DNA of 64,000 nt from contig DKDI01000045.1 of NCBI GenBank assembly GCA_002449305.1, positions 337 through 64,336 of the forward strand, read 5' to 3'. The notes beneath the pieces are model-generated. The model saw only the letters and a list, made by a program, of their open reading frames with translations, did not search any database and was not told the origin of the DNA. Positions 33,087-42,561 of this stretch are shown piece by piece (within the stretch, counting starts at the first letter, position 1; each line of letters opens with the position of its first letter). This stretch comes from Treponema sp. UBA6852. GTDB taxonomy: Bacteria; Spirochaetota; Spirochaetia; Treponematales; Treponemataceae. A program made the translations under genes and the position numbers.

Positions 33087-34964
33087 ATGGAACGTTTAAA
33101 AATTGTTGTTTTAGATTTTGGAAGCCAGTATGCCCACCTTATTGCAAAAAGATTCCGCATGATGGGTTATTATTCAGAAATCGCCTTGCCTTCCGCCGGG
33201 CTTGAAACATTCAAAAATGCAAAAGGAATTGTGCTTAGCGGAGGTCCGTCCAGTATCTATGATAAAAATGCTCCTGAATTCAATTCTGAAATTCTTAAGC
33301 TTGATATTCCAATCCTTGGTCTTTGCTACGGACATTATGTAGTTCAAACCGGCTACAATGGAAAAGCTCAAAAAGCTTTAGTTGGAGAATTCGGATTTGC
33401 AACTTTAGAACTTAATCAAAATATAAAATGCCCGCTGTTTGAAGAAATTGAAAGTCCTCAGCAAGTTTGGATGAGCCATCAGGATGCTGTTGTAAAGCCA
33501 GGAGACGACTTTGAAACTGTCGGTTCAACAAAAGACTGCGAATTCGCCGCGCTTCAGAATCTTGAAAAAAAACGTTTCAGTCTTCAGTTCCACTGCGAAG
33601 TAAAGGACACACCTTGCGGAAATAAAATTCTTGAAAACTTTGCGAAGTTCTGCGGAATGGAAAAAAACTGGGATCAGGACACAGTTCTAAATCACATAAT
33701 CGATTCCATAAAAAATCAGGCAAATGGCAAAAATGTTCTTCTCTTTTTAAGCGGCGGAGTTGATTCCACTGTTGCGTTCGCGCTTTTAAACAAGGCGTTG
33801 GGGCAGGAAAGAGTTTTGGGACTTCACATTGACAATGGCTTTATGCGCAAGAATGAAAGCAAGAAAGTTGAAGAGGCATACAAAAGCCATGGATTTTCAA
33901 ATTTCATTGTTGAAGACGCAAGCAAAAGTTTTTTAAAGGCTGTAGAAAATCTTACCGACCCGCAGAAAAAACGAATGGCTATTGGCGAAAATTTTATTAC
34001 AGTGCGCAATGAAGTTGTGGCAAAGCAAAAGCTTGATGAAGACAAATGGCTTTTGGCGCAGGGAACTTTGTATCCGGACATCATTGAAAGCGGCGGAACA
34101 AAAAATTCAAATGTTATAAAAACTCATCATAACCGCGTAGACGGAATACAAAAGCTAATTGAAAAAGGCTTGATTATTGAGCCTTTAAAAGATTTATATA
34201 AAGATGAAGTTCGCGCAATTGGAAAAAAACTCGGGCTTGAAGACGAGCTTGTAATGCGCCATCCTTTCCCCGGACCTGGACTGAGCATCAATGTGCTTTG
34301 TTCCAACGGAACAATGGCGGACAATGACAAAGAAGAATTTAAAAAAGCGCAGGAAGAATTTTCAAAGGTTCAGCTTGAAATGTTCTGCGCAAAATGTTCT
34401 GCAAGTCTTGAAAAATATATTCTGCCTGTAAAATCCGTAGGCGTTCAGGGAGACTTCCGCACTTACAGATTTCCGTCTGTAATCAGCTTTGCAAAAACGG
34501 AAAATGGCTTTTATCATCTTCCAAAAAAATGGGAAAAACTTGAAGCAGCCTCAAGTCAGATTACAAACAGCGCGTCATTTATAAACAGAACGATAATCCG
34601 CTTGTGGCAAAATCCTTTTGTAAAAGACGAAGACTTAAAGCTTCAGGAAGGTTACTGCACAAAAAACAAATTGGATCAGACACGTGATGCTGACGACATA
34701 GTTCTTACCGCTCTTCATAAAAGCGGCTGGTACAATAAAATTTTCCAGCATCTTACAATCAATTTGCCTTACGCTTCGTCAAAGGAAAGATGCAGTTTTG
34801 TGTTGCGCCCGCTTTGCTCAGAAGATGTAATGACGGCAAGATTCGCGCAGCTTCCGCAGGATCTTCTTATGGAGATTGTGCAGGAAATTTCAAAGCTGTC
34901 TTATGTTGATGCAATATTTTTTGATCTCACAAACAAGCCGCCTGCAACATTCGGCTGGGAATAA
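33087..34964 (+). CDS. guaA: GMP synthase (glutamine-hydrolysing)
   Basis: Converts XMP to GMP using glutamine and ATP; 625 aa from MERLKIVVLDFGSQY at 33087. Class I amidotransferase domain with GLCYGHY nucleophile Cys and QFHCEV His/Glu; the ATP pyrophosphatase P-loop SGGVDST; dimerisation domain with HHNRVDG, RHPFPGPGL and a C-terminal PPATFGWE. It is longer than the usual ~520 aa because of an extended middle region (EFKKAQEEFSKVQ), as in some spirochaete and Bacteroidetes enzymes. Confidence 0.95.
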   Translation: MERLKIVVLDFGSQYAHLIAKRFRMMGYYSEIALPSAGLETFKNAKGIVLSGGPSSIYDKNAPEFNSEILKLDIPILGLCYGHYVVQTGYNGKAQKALVGEFGFATLELNQNIKCPLFEEIESPQQVWMSHQDAVVKPGDDFETVGSTKDCEFAALQNLEKKRFSLQFHCEVKDTPCGNKILENFAKFCGMEKNWDQDTVLNHIIDSIKNQANGKNVLLFLSGGVDSTVAFALLNKALGQERVLGLHIDNGFMRKNESKKVEEAYKSHGFSNFIVEDASKSFLKAVENLTDPQKKRMAIGENFITVRNEVVAKQKLDEDKWLLAQGTLYPDIIESGGTKNSNVIKTHHNRVDGIQKLIEKGLIIEPLKDLYKDEVRAIGKKLGLEDELVMRHPFPGPGLSINVLCSNGTMADNDKEEFKKAQEEFSKVQLEMFCAKCSASLEKYILPVKSVGVQGDFRTYRFPSVISFAKTENGFYHLPKKWEKLEAASSQITNSASFINRTIIRLWQNPFVKDEDLKLQEGYCTKNKLDQTRDADDIVLTALHKSGWYNKIFQHLTINLPYASSKERCSFVLRPLCSEDVMTARFAQLPQDLLMEIVQEISKLSYVDAIFFDLTNKPPATFGWE

Positions 34965-35035
34965 ACTTTCAATGCTGTTAAAGACTTACAAAAGTTTTTT
35001 TCAACACTTTCAATTAAAAAATGTAAAGGAATTTT

Positions 35036-36262
35036 ATGCTTGAACTTTCTGAATATAAAACTATCTTGGACACAATTCCGGCTGCGGTTATTATTGCAGC
35101 TCCAGTAAAGCAGGACGAAAAAATAACGGACTTCTCAATTGTCTACGTGAATGAATGTTTCAGAAGCCTTACAAAAAATTTTATAAAGGAAGACGTTCTG
35201 TTTTCAAGTTTCAAAGAAAAAATCAGCCAAGACATAAGCTGGTTTGATATGGCGGTTGAAACTATAAAAACAAAAAAGACAATTGAAGAAACTTTTTACT
35301 CGCATAATTTTTCTATATGGATTCAGCTTGTTGCAAAATGTGTTCCGGGCGATTACGTTGCGGTTTCGCTGACAAATGTTTCTCAGGCAAAAGAATACGA
35401 GTCAGCACTGAGCGAGCAGAACAAAAAACTTGAAGAAGTAACAAATCAGCTAAAATCAAGCAGACTGAATTTGGATTCTCAGCTAAAGAATATTCAGCAG
35501 CTGAATGAACAGCTTTTATTTGCGGCATATCACGATTCCCTTACCGACCTTTACAACCGCGCATGGCTTTCTACAATGATGAAAGTTCAGATAAAAGAAG
35601 CAACTGAAAAAGATGAAAAGTTTGGAATTCTTTTGTTCGACATTGACAACATGAAAGACATCAATGACTCAAGAGGACATAATGCAGGCGATGAGCTTTT
35701 AAAGCAAGTTGCAACAATTCTCAAGCTCATGGAGTCAAAAACGGTTACCGCAACAAGATTCGGCGGAGATGAATTTGTGCTTTTGTACAAAAATATAAAA
35801 GACCGCGATGAAGCTATAGAAATTTCAAAGAAAGCCCTTCGTTTTTTAAATGCGGAAGGAATTGGAATTTCAGGCGGAATTGCAATCTTCCCGGACGACT
35901 CAAAAAAATCCGAAGACCTTTTAAAGTTCGCTGACATGGCAAAAATAGAAGCAAAGAAAAACGGTAAAAATAATGTCGCCTGCTTCCATTCGCTCATGCA
36001 GGAAAAATTCCTAAGCAAGCTAAATATAGAAACAAAAATGTCAAAGGCAATGGCAAGCAGAAATTTTCAACTTTATTATCAGCCGCAGTTTGACGCAAAG
36101 ACAAAAGAACTTCGTGGATTTGAAGCGCTTCTTAGATGGTACGACAGCGACTTAGGCTGGATAAGTCCTGAACAGTTCATTCCGCTTGCTGAAGAAACTC
36201 ATCTTGTTCTTCCGCTTGGAGACTGGGTTATGACAACCGCTCTTGCAACAATCAAAGAATGA
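35036..36262 (+). CDS. PAS-GGDEF-EAL protein, 5' part cut by an in-frame TGA
   Basis: 408 aa up to the TGA at 36260-36262. Residues 1-125 are PAS-like, 126-165 coiled coil, then GGDEF (HDSLTDLYNRAWL, DIDNMKDINDSRGH, RFGGDEFVLLY) with an intact motif, so diguanylate cyclase activity is possible. An EAL domain begins (FQLYYQPQFDAKTKELRGFEALLRWY) and breaks after ATIKE. The very next codons (36263 on, same frame) continue the EAL domain, and the stop occupies the conserved Trp position of xxxW in this family. AAGGAA precedes the start. Confidence 0.85.
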   Translation: MLELSEYKTILDTIPAAVIIAAPVKQDEKITDFSIVYVNECFRSLTKNFIKEDVLFSSFKEKISQDISWFDMAVETIKTKKTIEETFYSHNFSIWIQLVAKCVPGDYVAVSLTNVSQAKEYESALSEQNKKLEEVTNQLKSSRLNLDSQLKNIQQLNEQLLFAAYHDSLTDLYNRAWLSTMMKVQIKEATEKDEKFGILLFDIDNMKDINDSRGHNAGDELLKQVATILKLMESKTVTATRFGGDEFVLLYKNIKDRDEAIEISKKALRFLNAEGIGISGGIAIFPDDSKKSEDLLKFADMAKIEAKKNGKNNVACFHSLMQEKFLSKLNIETKMSKAMASRNFQLYYQPQFDAKTKELRGFEALLRWYDSDLGWISPEQFIPLAEETHLVLPLGDWVMTTALATIKE

Positions 36263-36265
36263 GAA

Positions 36266-36802
36266 ATGAAATTCAGCTTCAACGGAATAATGTCTGTGAA
36301 TGTTTCTCCAGTTCAGTTTGTTCAAGAAGATTTTATTGAAAAGCTGTTTAAGAAAATTGAAAAATCAGGAATAGACAAAAAGCATCTTGAAATTAAAATT
36401 ACAGAAGGCGTTCTTATTGACAACGTGGAAGACACAATATCCAAACTGAACAAAATAAGAGAGCAAGGCGTGGGACTTTCGCTCGATGACTTTGGAACAG
36501 GATATTCTTCATTAAGATACTTACAGCTTCTGCCTCTTACAACTTTAAAAATTGACAAGTCGTTTGTTTCGAATATTGCGGCAAAAGACGGATTTGAAGC
36601 GAACCTTACAGAAAGCATTATTTCTCTTGTTTCAAAAATGGGATTGAACACAATTGCTGAAGGTGTTGAAAATGAAGAGCAGTTGAAAATGATTCAGAAA
36701 TTCAACTGCCGCACAATCCAAGGATTCCTGCTTGGAAAACCAATGCCAAAAGAGCAATGCGAAAAACTTCTTGTAGAAAACTTGAGCAAAATCAACAGCT
36801 AG
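36266..36802 (+). CDS. EAL domain remainder after the in-frame TGA
   Basis: 178 aa from ATG 36266, in the same frame as the gene before it and separated by one codon (GAA). Carries the rest of the EAL domain: SVNVSPVQF, KITEGVLID, LDDFGTGYSSLRYL, LKIDKSFV, AEGVENEEQ and QGFLLGKPM, all intact. Without the first EAL strand it should not fold as an active enzyme alone. Either a recent nonsense mutation or read-through of TGA; see findings. Confidence 0.8.
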   Translation: MKFSFNGIMSVNVSPVQFVQEDFIEKLFKKIEKSGIDKKHLEIKITEGVLIDNVEDTISKLNKIREQGVGLSLDDFGTGYSSLRYLQLLPLTTLKIDKSFVSNIAAKDGFEANLTESIISLVSKMGLNTIAEGVENEEQLKMIQKFNCRTIQGFLLGKPMPKEQCEKLLVENLSKINS

Positions 36803-36807
36803 AAGTT

Positions 36808-37248
36808 TTAAACCTTGCCACTTCCGCCGGGAATTCTATATTCAAGATATTTCACTCTGCCCTGTTCTATTGCCAGCTTGATTTGTTTTTCCCGCGGACT
36901 TAGCTTGCTCTGCCCTGACTTTACTTCTATAAAATAAATTTCTTCTATATCATTGCCTTCTGCGCTTCCAGGAAAAGCAACAAAATCAATAGGCTTTCCA
37001 ACAAAACGCACATCGCCTGGATTGCACGGAAAACCTGGCAAAAACGGCGCAATCTGCTCACTGAACTGTCCGCCCAAAACTGAACGGCTTCTGTTCACGG
37101 CATCTTTTCTTTGCTTCTTAAATTCTGAAACCGTTTTTAACTTTTGCACAATCCGTCCCAAAACAAAGCCAATTAGCATCATGCAAATCATTGAAATGCA
37201 AAAAATAAATTTTCCGTTTAAAAGTTCATGCACTGTTGAAATTTCCAT
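36808..37248 (-). CDS. Membrane-anchored Holliday-junction-resolvase-like nuclease
   Basis: 146 aa. One N-terminal membrane segment (FIFCISMICMMLIGFVLGRIV) then a PD-(D/E)xK-like domain (SVLGGQFSEQIAPFLPGFPCNPGDVRFVGKPIDFVAF and IYFIEVKSGQSKLSPREKQIKLAIEQGRVKYLEYRI), the pattern of the 'endonuclease related to archaeal Holliday junction resolvase' family. D and E-x-K residues are present. Transcribed away from the OmpA-like gene with overlapping promoter region. Cellular role unknown. Confidence 0.8.
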   Translation of the reverse strand: MEISTVHELLNGKFIFCISMICMMLIGFVLGRIVQKLKTVSEFKKQRKDAVNRSRSVLGGQFSEQIAPFLPGFPCNPGDVRFVGKPIDFVAFPGSAEGNDIEEIYFIEVKSGQSKLSPREKQIKLAIEQGRVKYLEYRIPGGSGKV

Positions 37249-37264
37249 GATTCAATTTTATCAT
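37236..37264 (+). promoter_or_regulatory. Promoter of the OmpA-like gene
   Basis: TTGAAA (37236-37241), 17-bp spacer, TATCAT (37259-37264), six bases before the ATG at 37271; no ribosome site. Confidence 0.6.
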
Positions 37265-37270
37265 ATCAGC

Positions 37271-38494
37271 ATGAAAAGAAAAATCTTATTGATTTCAGTT
37301 TTGTTAATTTTTGCATCTTCACTTTTTGCACAGGAAAATACAGAAAGCGTTAAGTTTGAATTTAAATATCAGAAAGGCGACCGCTACAGAATTCTTTCAA
37401 CAGTTGACGAAGACATTTTTGTAAATCACCGCAAAAGCCACCATTCAATAATCGTAAATAGAGTTTCCGCGGAAATTACAGACGTAACAAAAGACGGACA
37501 AGGAATCCACGACTGCATTTTTATGACAACGGAAGATTCCACAGGAACTTACACAGGCGCAAGATTTTCTTACGGAAAAGATTACAAAAGCATTTTTAAA
37601 AGAAGCAAAAACGGAACTTACACAATCGCAGACGAATATTTTATGCCGACTGTGCGCGATGTTCCGATTTTTCCAAACAAAGAAATTTTACCGGGAGAAA
37701 AATGGAGTGCAAAAGGACACGAAGCCCACGACTTAAGAAAAGGATTTGGAATTGAAAAACCGTACAAAGTTCCATTCAACGCCGAATACACTTACGAGGG
37801 ACGCGATGAAAATTCCGGGCTTTATAAAATAAGAGTACGCTACACAATGTATATGGAAAATCCTCCGATACAAAATTATGAGCTTGATGACTATCCAGTT
37901 ACAACTCGTGGATTCAGTGACGAGACAATTTTTTGGGACAACGAAAAGGGCGCAATTGACCACTACACCGAGTCTTTCAGAATTTCTATAGAAACTGCCG
38001 CAGGAAATATTTTTGAATTTAGAGGAACTGCCCATGCAGAAGTTACAGAATTTGCAAGGACAAATACAACAGAAAACATTTCTTCCGTGCAGAAAAAAAT
38101 AAAAGAACTTGGACTTGAAAATGTTACCGTAAAGCCGGATGAAAAGGGACTTACAATCGCAATAGAAAACATTCAGTTTGAGCCGGACAGCGCAGTACTC
38201 TTGGAAAGCGAAAAACTTAAAATTCAGCAGATTGCAAAAATCCTTGAAAGCTGGCCTGACAACGACATTTTAGTTACGGGACACACAGCACTTGCAGGAA
38301 CAGAAAAAATGCGGAAAATTCTAAGTGAAGAAAGAGCAAGCGCAGTGGCAGAATATTTAATTGGACTAAACGTGCGAGACAGATTCCATGTATTCACGCA
38401 AGGCTTTGGAGCAGAACGCCCAATCGCAACCAATAGAACAGAAGAAGGCAAATCAAGAAACCGCCGCGTTGAAATCACAATAATGGATAAATAA
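37271..38494 (+). CDS. OmpA-family peptidoglycan-associated outer-membrane protein
   Basis: 407 aa from ATG 37271, which gives a clean signal peptide (MKRKILLISVLLIFASSLFA-Q); the longer frame upstream would be antisense to the gene at 36808. The middle part is beta-rich (YEGRDENSGLYKIRVRYTMYM). The C-terminal OmpA domain is clear: IENIQFEPDSAVLLESEK, NDILVTGHTALAGTEKMRKILSEERASAVAEYLIG, TQGFGAERPIATN, RNRRVEI, including the D and R that hold peptidoglycan. Anchors the outer membrane to the wall. Confidence 0.85.
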   Translation: MKRKILLISVLLIFASSLFAQENTESVKFEFKYQKGDRYRILSTVDEDIFVNHRKSHHSIIVNRVSAEITDVTKDGQGIHDCIFMTTEDSTGTYTGARFSYGKDYKSIFKRSKNGTYTIADEYFMPTVRDVPIFPNKEILPGEKWSAKGHEAHDLRKGFGIEKPYKVPFNAEYTYEGRDENSGLYKIRVRYTMYMENPPIQNYELDDYPVTTRGFSDETIFWDNEKGAIDHYTESFRISIETAAGNIFEFRGTAHAEVTEFARTNTTENISSVQKKIKELGLENVTVKPDEKGLTIAIENIQFEPDSAVLLESEKLKIQQIAKILESWPDNDILVTGHTALAGTEKMRKILSEERASAVAEYLIGLNVRDRFHVFTQGFGAERPIATNRTEEGKSRNRRVEITIMDK

Positions 38495-38563
38495 TTCAGA
38501 GGAAATTTTTAAAGCGAAAGTCTGTTGACCAATATTTCTTTTCCAATTAGACTTATAGGAATT

Positions 38564-39226
38564 ATGGACTTTGGCTTTATTCATCAAGTGATTCCTCTGT
38601 ACGAAAAAGCTGCGATTCTGACTTTAAAAGCCGGGCTTGCAGGAGTTGTTCTTTCAATTGCGCTTGGACTTTTTTGTGCTGTAATCCGCTATTGGAAAAT
38701 TCCTGTTGCAAAAGAAATTGTAAAAGCATACACAGAGCTTTCACGGAACACGCCATTGTTAATCCAATTGTTTTTTTTGTACTTTGCTTTTCCGAAAATG
38801 GGAATAAAACTTTCTTCTGAACAATGCGGAATAATAGGTTTGACTTTTTTAGGCGGAAGCTACATGGCAGAAACATTCAGAAGCTCGCTTGAAACAGTCG
38901 GAAGAATTCAGCTTGAATCAGGAAGATGCATCGGGCTTACAGAATTTCAAATTGCGAGATTTGTAATTCTTCCGCAGGCGTTTTCAGTTTCCATACCGGG
39001 AATTTGCGCAAACACAATGTTCCTTATAAAAGAAACTTCAATGTTCAGCGCAGTCGCACTTGCAGACCTTATGTACATTGCAAAAGATTTAATCGGTCTT
39101 TATTACAAAACAGAAGAAGCACTTTTCCTTTTGGTCGTTTCATATTTTATTTTGCTTTTGCCAATAACAATTTTAAGTTCATTTGCAGAAAGGAAGCTCC
39201 GCTATGCACAGTTCGGAAATGCTTGA
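38564..39226 (+). CDS. Amino-acid ABC transporter permease 1
   Basis: 220 aa from ATG 38564 (TAGGAA before it; an upstream TTG at 38525 coincides with a -35-like TTGACC). Polar amino-acid permease (His/Glu/Gln/Arg type): LSRNTPLLIQLFFLYFAFP, the EAA loop ESGRCIGLTEFQIARFVILPQA. Overlaps the next permease by 23 bases. Partner genes: permease 2, ATPase and binding protein. Confidence 0.88.
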   Translation: MDFGFIHQVIPLYEKAAILTLKAGLAGVVLSIALGLFCAVIRYWKIPVAKEIVKAYTELSRNTPLLIQLFFLYFAFPKMGIKLSSEQCGIIGLTFLGGSYMAETFRSSLETVGRIQLESGRCIGLTEFQIARFVILPQAFSVSIPGICANTMFLIKETSMFSAVALADLMYIAKDLIGLYYKTEEALFLLVVSYFILLLPITILSSFAERKLRYAQFGNA

Positions 39227-39908
39227 TTCAATTACAAATTCATTCAACGTAATTTTCATGGGTAAAAATTTTCTGCGTCTTTTGCAGGGACTTCTTGTTA
39301 CAATTGAAATCGCGGCAGTTTCCGTAGTTTTTTCAATTATACTTGGATTTTTGCTCGGCGCGCTTATGACTGTAAAAATAAAGCCGCTCCAAATTATCTG
39401 CAAAATTTATCTTGAGTTCATGCGCATTATGCCTCAGCTCGTTTTACTTTTTTTGGCGTACTTCGGACTTACAAGAGCATTCGGAATTTCAATCAGCGGA
39501 GAAGCGGCATCTGTTCTAGTGTTCACGCTTTGGGGAACTGCGGAAATGGGAGACCTTGTGAGAGGCGCGCTTGAAAGCATTCCGCGTCATCAATACGAAA
39601 GCGCAAAATCAATCGGACTTAATGAAAAGCAGATTTACATTTACGTAATCATTCCACAGACTTTGAGACGGCTTATTCCGCTTGCAATGAATTTAATTAC
39701 AAGAATGATAAAGACAACTTCTATTGTAGTTTTTGTCGGTGTAATCGAAGTTGTAAAAATTGGTCAGCAAATAATTGACGCAAACCGGCTTACAGTTCCC
39801 ACAGCCGCAATAGCAGTTTACGCTGTTATTTTTTTCATGTACTTTATAGTTTGTTGGCCGCTTTCGATTCTTGCAGGAAAACTTGAAAAACGCCAAAAAG
39901 ACAATTAA
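39204..39908 (+). CDS. Amino-acid ABC transporter permease 2
   Basis: 234 aa from ATG 39204, selected for the AAGGAAG 10 bases upstream. Same family: EFMRIMPQLVLLFLAYFGL, ESAKSIGLNEKQIYIYVIIPQTLRRL. Forms a heterodimeric channel with permease 1. Ends 16 bases before the ATPase start. Confidence 0.88.
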   Translation: MHSSEMLDSITNSFNVIFMGKNFLRLLQGLLVTIEIAAVSVVFSIILGFLLGALMTVKIKPLQIICKIYLEFMRIMPQLVLLFLAYFGLTRAFGISISGEAASVLVFTLWGTAEMGDLVRGALESIPRHQYESAKSIGLNEKQIYIYVIIPQTLRRLIPLAMNLITRMIKTTSIVVFVGVIEVVKIGQQIIDANRLTVPTAAIAVYAVIFFMYFIVCWPLSILAGKLEKRQKDN

Positions 39909-39924
39909 AACTTTGGAGAAAAAA

Positions 39925-40677
39925 ATGAGCTTGCTAGAAATAAAAGACATAAAAAAAGAATTCCCAAAAGTCGGCGGAATTTTAAACGGAGTTTCACTTG
40001 AAGTTGAACGCGGAGAAGTCGTTGTAATTTTAGGACCTTCCGGATGCGGAAAAAGCACGCTTCTAAGATGCATAAACGGACTTGAAGAAATTCAGCAAGG
40101 TGAAATTCTTTTAGACGGCGAAATAATCAGCAACAGAAAAAAGAATATGCATTTAATCCGCCAAAAAATAGGAATGGTTTTTCAAAGCTACGATTTGTTT
40201 CCACATTTAACTGTTGAAAAAAATATTTTGCTTGGACCTTTAAAAGCGCAGGGAAGAAAAGCAGATGAAGTGAAAAAAGAAGCGGAGCTGTGGCTTGAAA
40301 GAGTCGGACTTCTTGAAAAAAAAGATTCGTATCCAAGAGAACTTTCCGGCGGTCAGAAACAGAGAGTCGCTATTGTCCGCGCGCTTTGCATGCACCCAGA
40401 AGTTCTTTTGTTCGATGAAGTTACAGCGGCTCTTGACCCTGAAATGGTGCGCGAAGTTCTGGACGTAATGGTAAACCTTGCAAAAGAAGGACGCACGATG
40501 GTAATTGTAACCCATCAGCTGGAATTTGCCCGTGCAGTTGCAGACAGAATTGTTTTCATTGACGAAGGAAAAATTGTAGAAATATCAAAGCCAGAACAGT
40601 TCTTTAACAATCCGAAAACTGAACGCGCCAGAAAATTCTTAAAAGCCTTTATGTTCGACAAAGTAAAAAATACTTGA
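39925..40677 (+). CDS. Amino-acid ABC transporter ATP-binding protein
   Basis: 250 aa from ATG 39925 (GGAG in front; the frame upstream to 39871 lies inside the permease). Walker A GPSGCGKST, LSGGQKQR signature, Walker B LLFDEVTAALDP, VTHQL switch. GlnQ/HisP family. The operon is completed by the substrate-binding lipoprotein behind its own promoter. Confidence 0.93.
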   Translation: MSLLEIKDIKKEFPKVGGILNGVSLEVERGEVVVILGPSGCGKSTLLRCINGLEEIQQGEILLDGEIISNRKKNMHLIRQKIGMVFQSYDLFPHLTVEKNILLGPLKAQGRKADEVKKEAELWLERVGLLEKKDSYPRELSGGQKQRVAIVRALCMHPEVLLFDEVTAALDPEMVREVLDVMVNLAKEGRTMVIVTHQLEFARAVADRIVFIDEGKIVEISKPEQFFNNPKTERARKFLKAFMFDKVKNT

Positions 40678-40685
40678 AATTGCGC

Positions 40686-40714
40686 TTGACATTTTCCTAT
40701 CAAATAAGTATGTT
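40686..40714 (+). promoter_or_regulatory. Promoter of the binding protein gene
   Basis: TTGACA (40686-40691), 17-bp spacer, TATGTT (40709-40714). A separate promoter lets the binding protein be made in excess over the transporter. Confidence 0.5.
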
Positions 40715-40744
40715 TATTCTATCTTAAACAAAAGAGGTAGAAGT

Positions 40745-41581
40745 ATGAAAACAAAAAAAGGAATTATTCTTGCCGCCGGAATTGCAGCAGTTCTTAGTTT
40801 ATTTTCAGCTTGCACAAAAGAAAATAAAACTTCCGCAAGAACTGTTGAGCAGATAAAGAAAAGCGGAGAAATAAAAATTGCAGTATTCAGCGACAAAAAG
40901 CCTTTTGGATACGTTGATGAATATGGCGAATATCAAGGCTACGATGTTTACTTTGGAAACCGCATTGCAAAAGACCTCGGCGTAAAAGTAAAATATGTTC
41001 CAGTTGAAGCCGCAAGCCGCGTTGAATTTCTTGTTACAGGAAAAGTTGACATTGTTCTTGCAAATTTCACTGTAACTCCAGAACGTGCGGAAAAAGTTGA
41101 CTTTGCTCTTCCGTATATGAAAGTTGCTCTTGGAGTTGTTTCACCGGAATCAGCTCTTGTTACAAAGCCGGAAGACTTGATTGGAAAAAAACTTATAATC
41201 AGCAAAGGAACAACAGCTGAAACTTACTTTACAAAAAATTATCCAGAAGTTGAGCTTTTAAAATTCGATCAGTATGCAGAAGCCTATGCTGCGCTTCTTG
41301 ATGGAAGAGGAGCTGGAATGTCAACAGACAACACAGAAGTTCTTGCCTGGGCTTTGGAAAATCCTGGATATAAAGTCGGAATAGAAAGCCTTGGAGAACT
41401 TGACACAATTGCCGCCGCAGTTCAAAAAGGAAATTCAAGTTTGCTTGAATGGCTCAACAATGAAATAGTAGAGCTTGGAAAAGAAAACTTCTTCCATGCC
41501 GACTATGAAGCAACTCTTCGTTCGACTTACGGAGCAGAATCTGACGCAGATGCTCTTGTAGTTGAAGGCGGAAAACTTTAA
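40745..41581 (+). CDS. Amino-acid-binding lipoprotein, CjaA-like (probably cysteine)
   Basis: 278 aa, lipobox SAC at residue 22. Family 3 solute-binding protein. GYVDEYGEYQGYDV, ANFTVTPERAEKVDFALPYM, and ISKGTTAETYFTKNYPEVELLKFDQY strongly resemble Campylobacter CjaA, a cysteine-binding protein, and the related PEB1. Glutamate/aspartate is the alternative substrate. GAGGTAG precedes the ATG. Confidence 0.85.
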   Translation: MKTKKGIILAAGIAAVLSLFSACTKENKTSARTVEQIKKSGEIKIAVFSDKKPFGYVDEYGEYQGYDVYFGNRIAKDLGVKVKYVPVEAASRVEFLVTGKVDIVLANFTVTPERAEKVDFALPYMKVALGVVSPESALVTKPEDLIGKKLIISKGTTAETYFTKNYPEVELLKFDQYAEAYAALLDGRGAGMSTDNTEVLAWALENPGYKVGIESLGELDTIAAAVQKGNSSLLEWLNNEIVELGKENFFHADYEATLRSTYGAESDADALVVEGGKL

Positions 41582-42561
41582 GATTTTTCGCAATGTATAA
41601 AAGTCAATTCATGCTTATTGTAATTTAAATGAATAACTTTACTGTCTGGAATTTCTTCAAACTTTGAAATCAAATTCCAGTCAGTTTTTCCTTGCATTTT
41701 TATTGTGCAGATCATCTTTTTAGTTTTTCCGCTTTCAATCCACATCTTTATCCATTCAAGAAGACGCTCAGGATAGCAAATCACATCGCTGAAAACCCAA
41801 TCGAATTCTCCAAGCGATTCAGACTTCAATGTGAAAGCGTCATGCGCCAAAAATTCCACAAGCGGATTTTTCATTAAAGACGGAACAAGTTCGCTCCTGT
41901 CAACTGCAAAAACTTTTGCGCCTAAATTCACAAGAACATAAGTCCAGCCGCCGGGACACGCTCCAGCTTCAAAGCATCTTGAAGAAGCAGAAGGAAGTCC
42001 GCAGCCAAAAATGCTGTCTGCAACAGAAAGGCTTTCTTGAATTTTTAAATACGCCCGGCTCGGAGGATTTTCGTGATCTTCTATAAATGAAATTTTTCCT
42101 GCAGGAAGTGAACTGGAAGTTTTTGCAGAAGCAATCATCGTGCCTTTATCAAGCAAACAAAAAAGTCCAATTTCAGATGCAGGGAGTTTTACCGGAAAAT
42201 TTTTGGGTTTGAAATTTATATACGGAAGTTTTTCCTGAATCAATGCGGCTCTTCTAAAACAAGTGGAACTGCATGAAGCCCAAGAACGCTGAATTTTTTT
42301 CAGTTCGCCGCTAGCTTCTCCAATTGAATCAAATTTCAAAATGAAAGGCTCAAGCATCGCGCTTCTGCAAAAATAAGGAACTTTAAAACTTCCGTCAGAA
42401 TTTTTTATGTTGTAGTCAGGAATATAAAGAAGTTCTCCGTAAGCAACAGCATTTTCCATAGAAACAGAAAAACGTTCTTTTAGCTCGTCTCTTAGAATTC
42501 CATCCATTTCTGGAAAAGGAAGAAACGCCGCGCCTGAAATTTTTTCTATTGAAGTGCTCAT
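41578..42561 (-). CDS. RlmM-like 23S rRNA 2'-O-methyltransferase
   Basis: 327 aa. FtsJ/RrmJ-fold SAM-dependent methyltransferase: CFEAGACPGGWTYVLVNLGAKVFAVDRSELVPS is the SAM site, with D in FDWVFSDVICYP, K in TIKMQ and E in KHELTFIH giving the K-D-K-E set of rRNA 2'-O-methyltransferases. The N-terminal part is a THUMP/ferredoxin-like region. Family is RlmM (C2498 of 23S rRNA in E. coli). Overlaps the PilZ gene by 4 bases at its start. Confidence 0.8.
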   Translation of the reverse strand: MSTSIEKISGAAFLPFPEMDGILRDELKERFSVSMENAVAYGELLYIPDYNIKNSDGSFKVPYFCRSAMLEPFILKFDSIGEASGELKKIQRSWASCSSTCFRRAALIQEKLPYINFKPKNFPVKLPASEIGLFCLLDKGTMIASAKTSSSLPAGKISFIEDHENPPSRAYLKIQESLSVADSIFGCGLPSASSRCFEAGACPGGWTYVLVNLGAKVFAVDRSELVPSLMKNPLVEFLAHDAFTLKSESLGEFDWVFSDVICYPERLLEWIKMWIESGKTKKMICTIKMQGKTDWNLISKFEEIPDSKVIHLNYNKHELTFIHCEKS

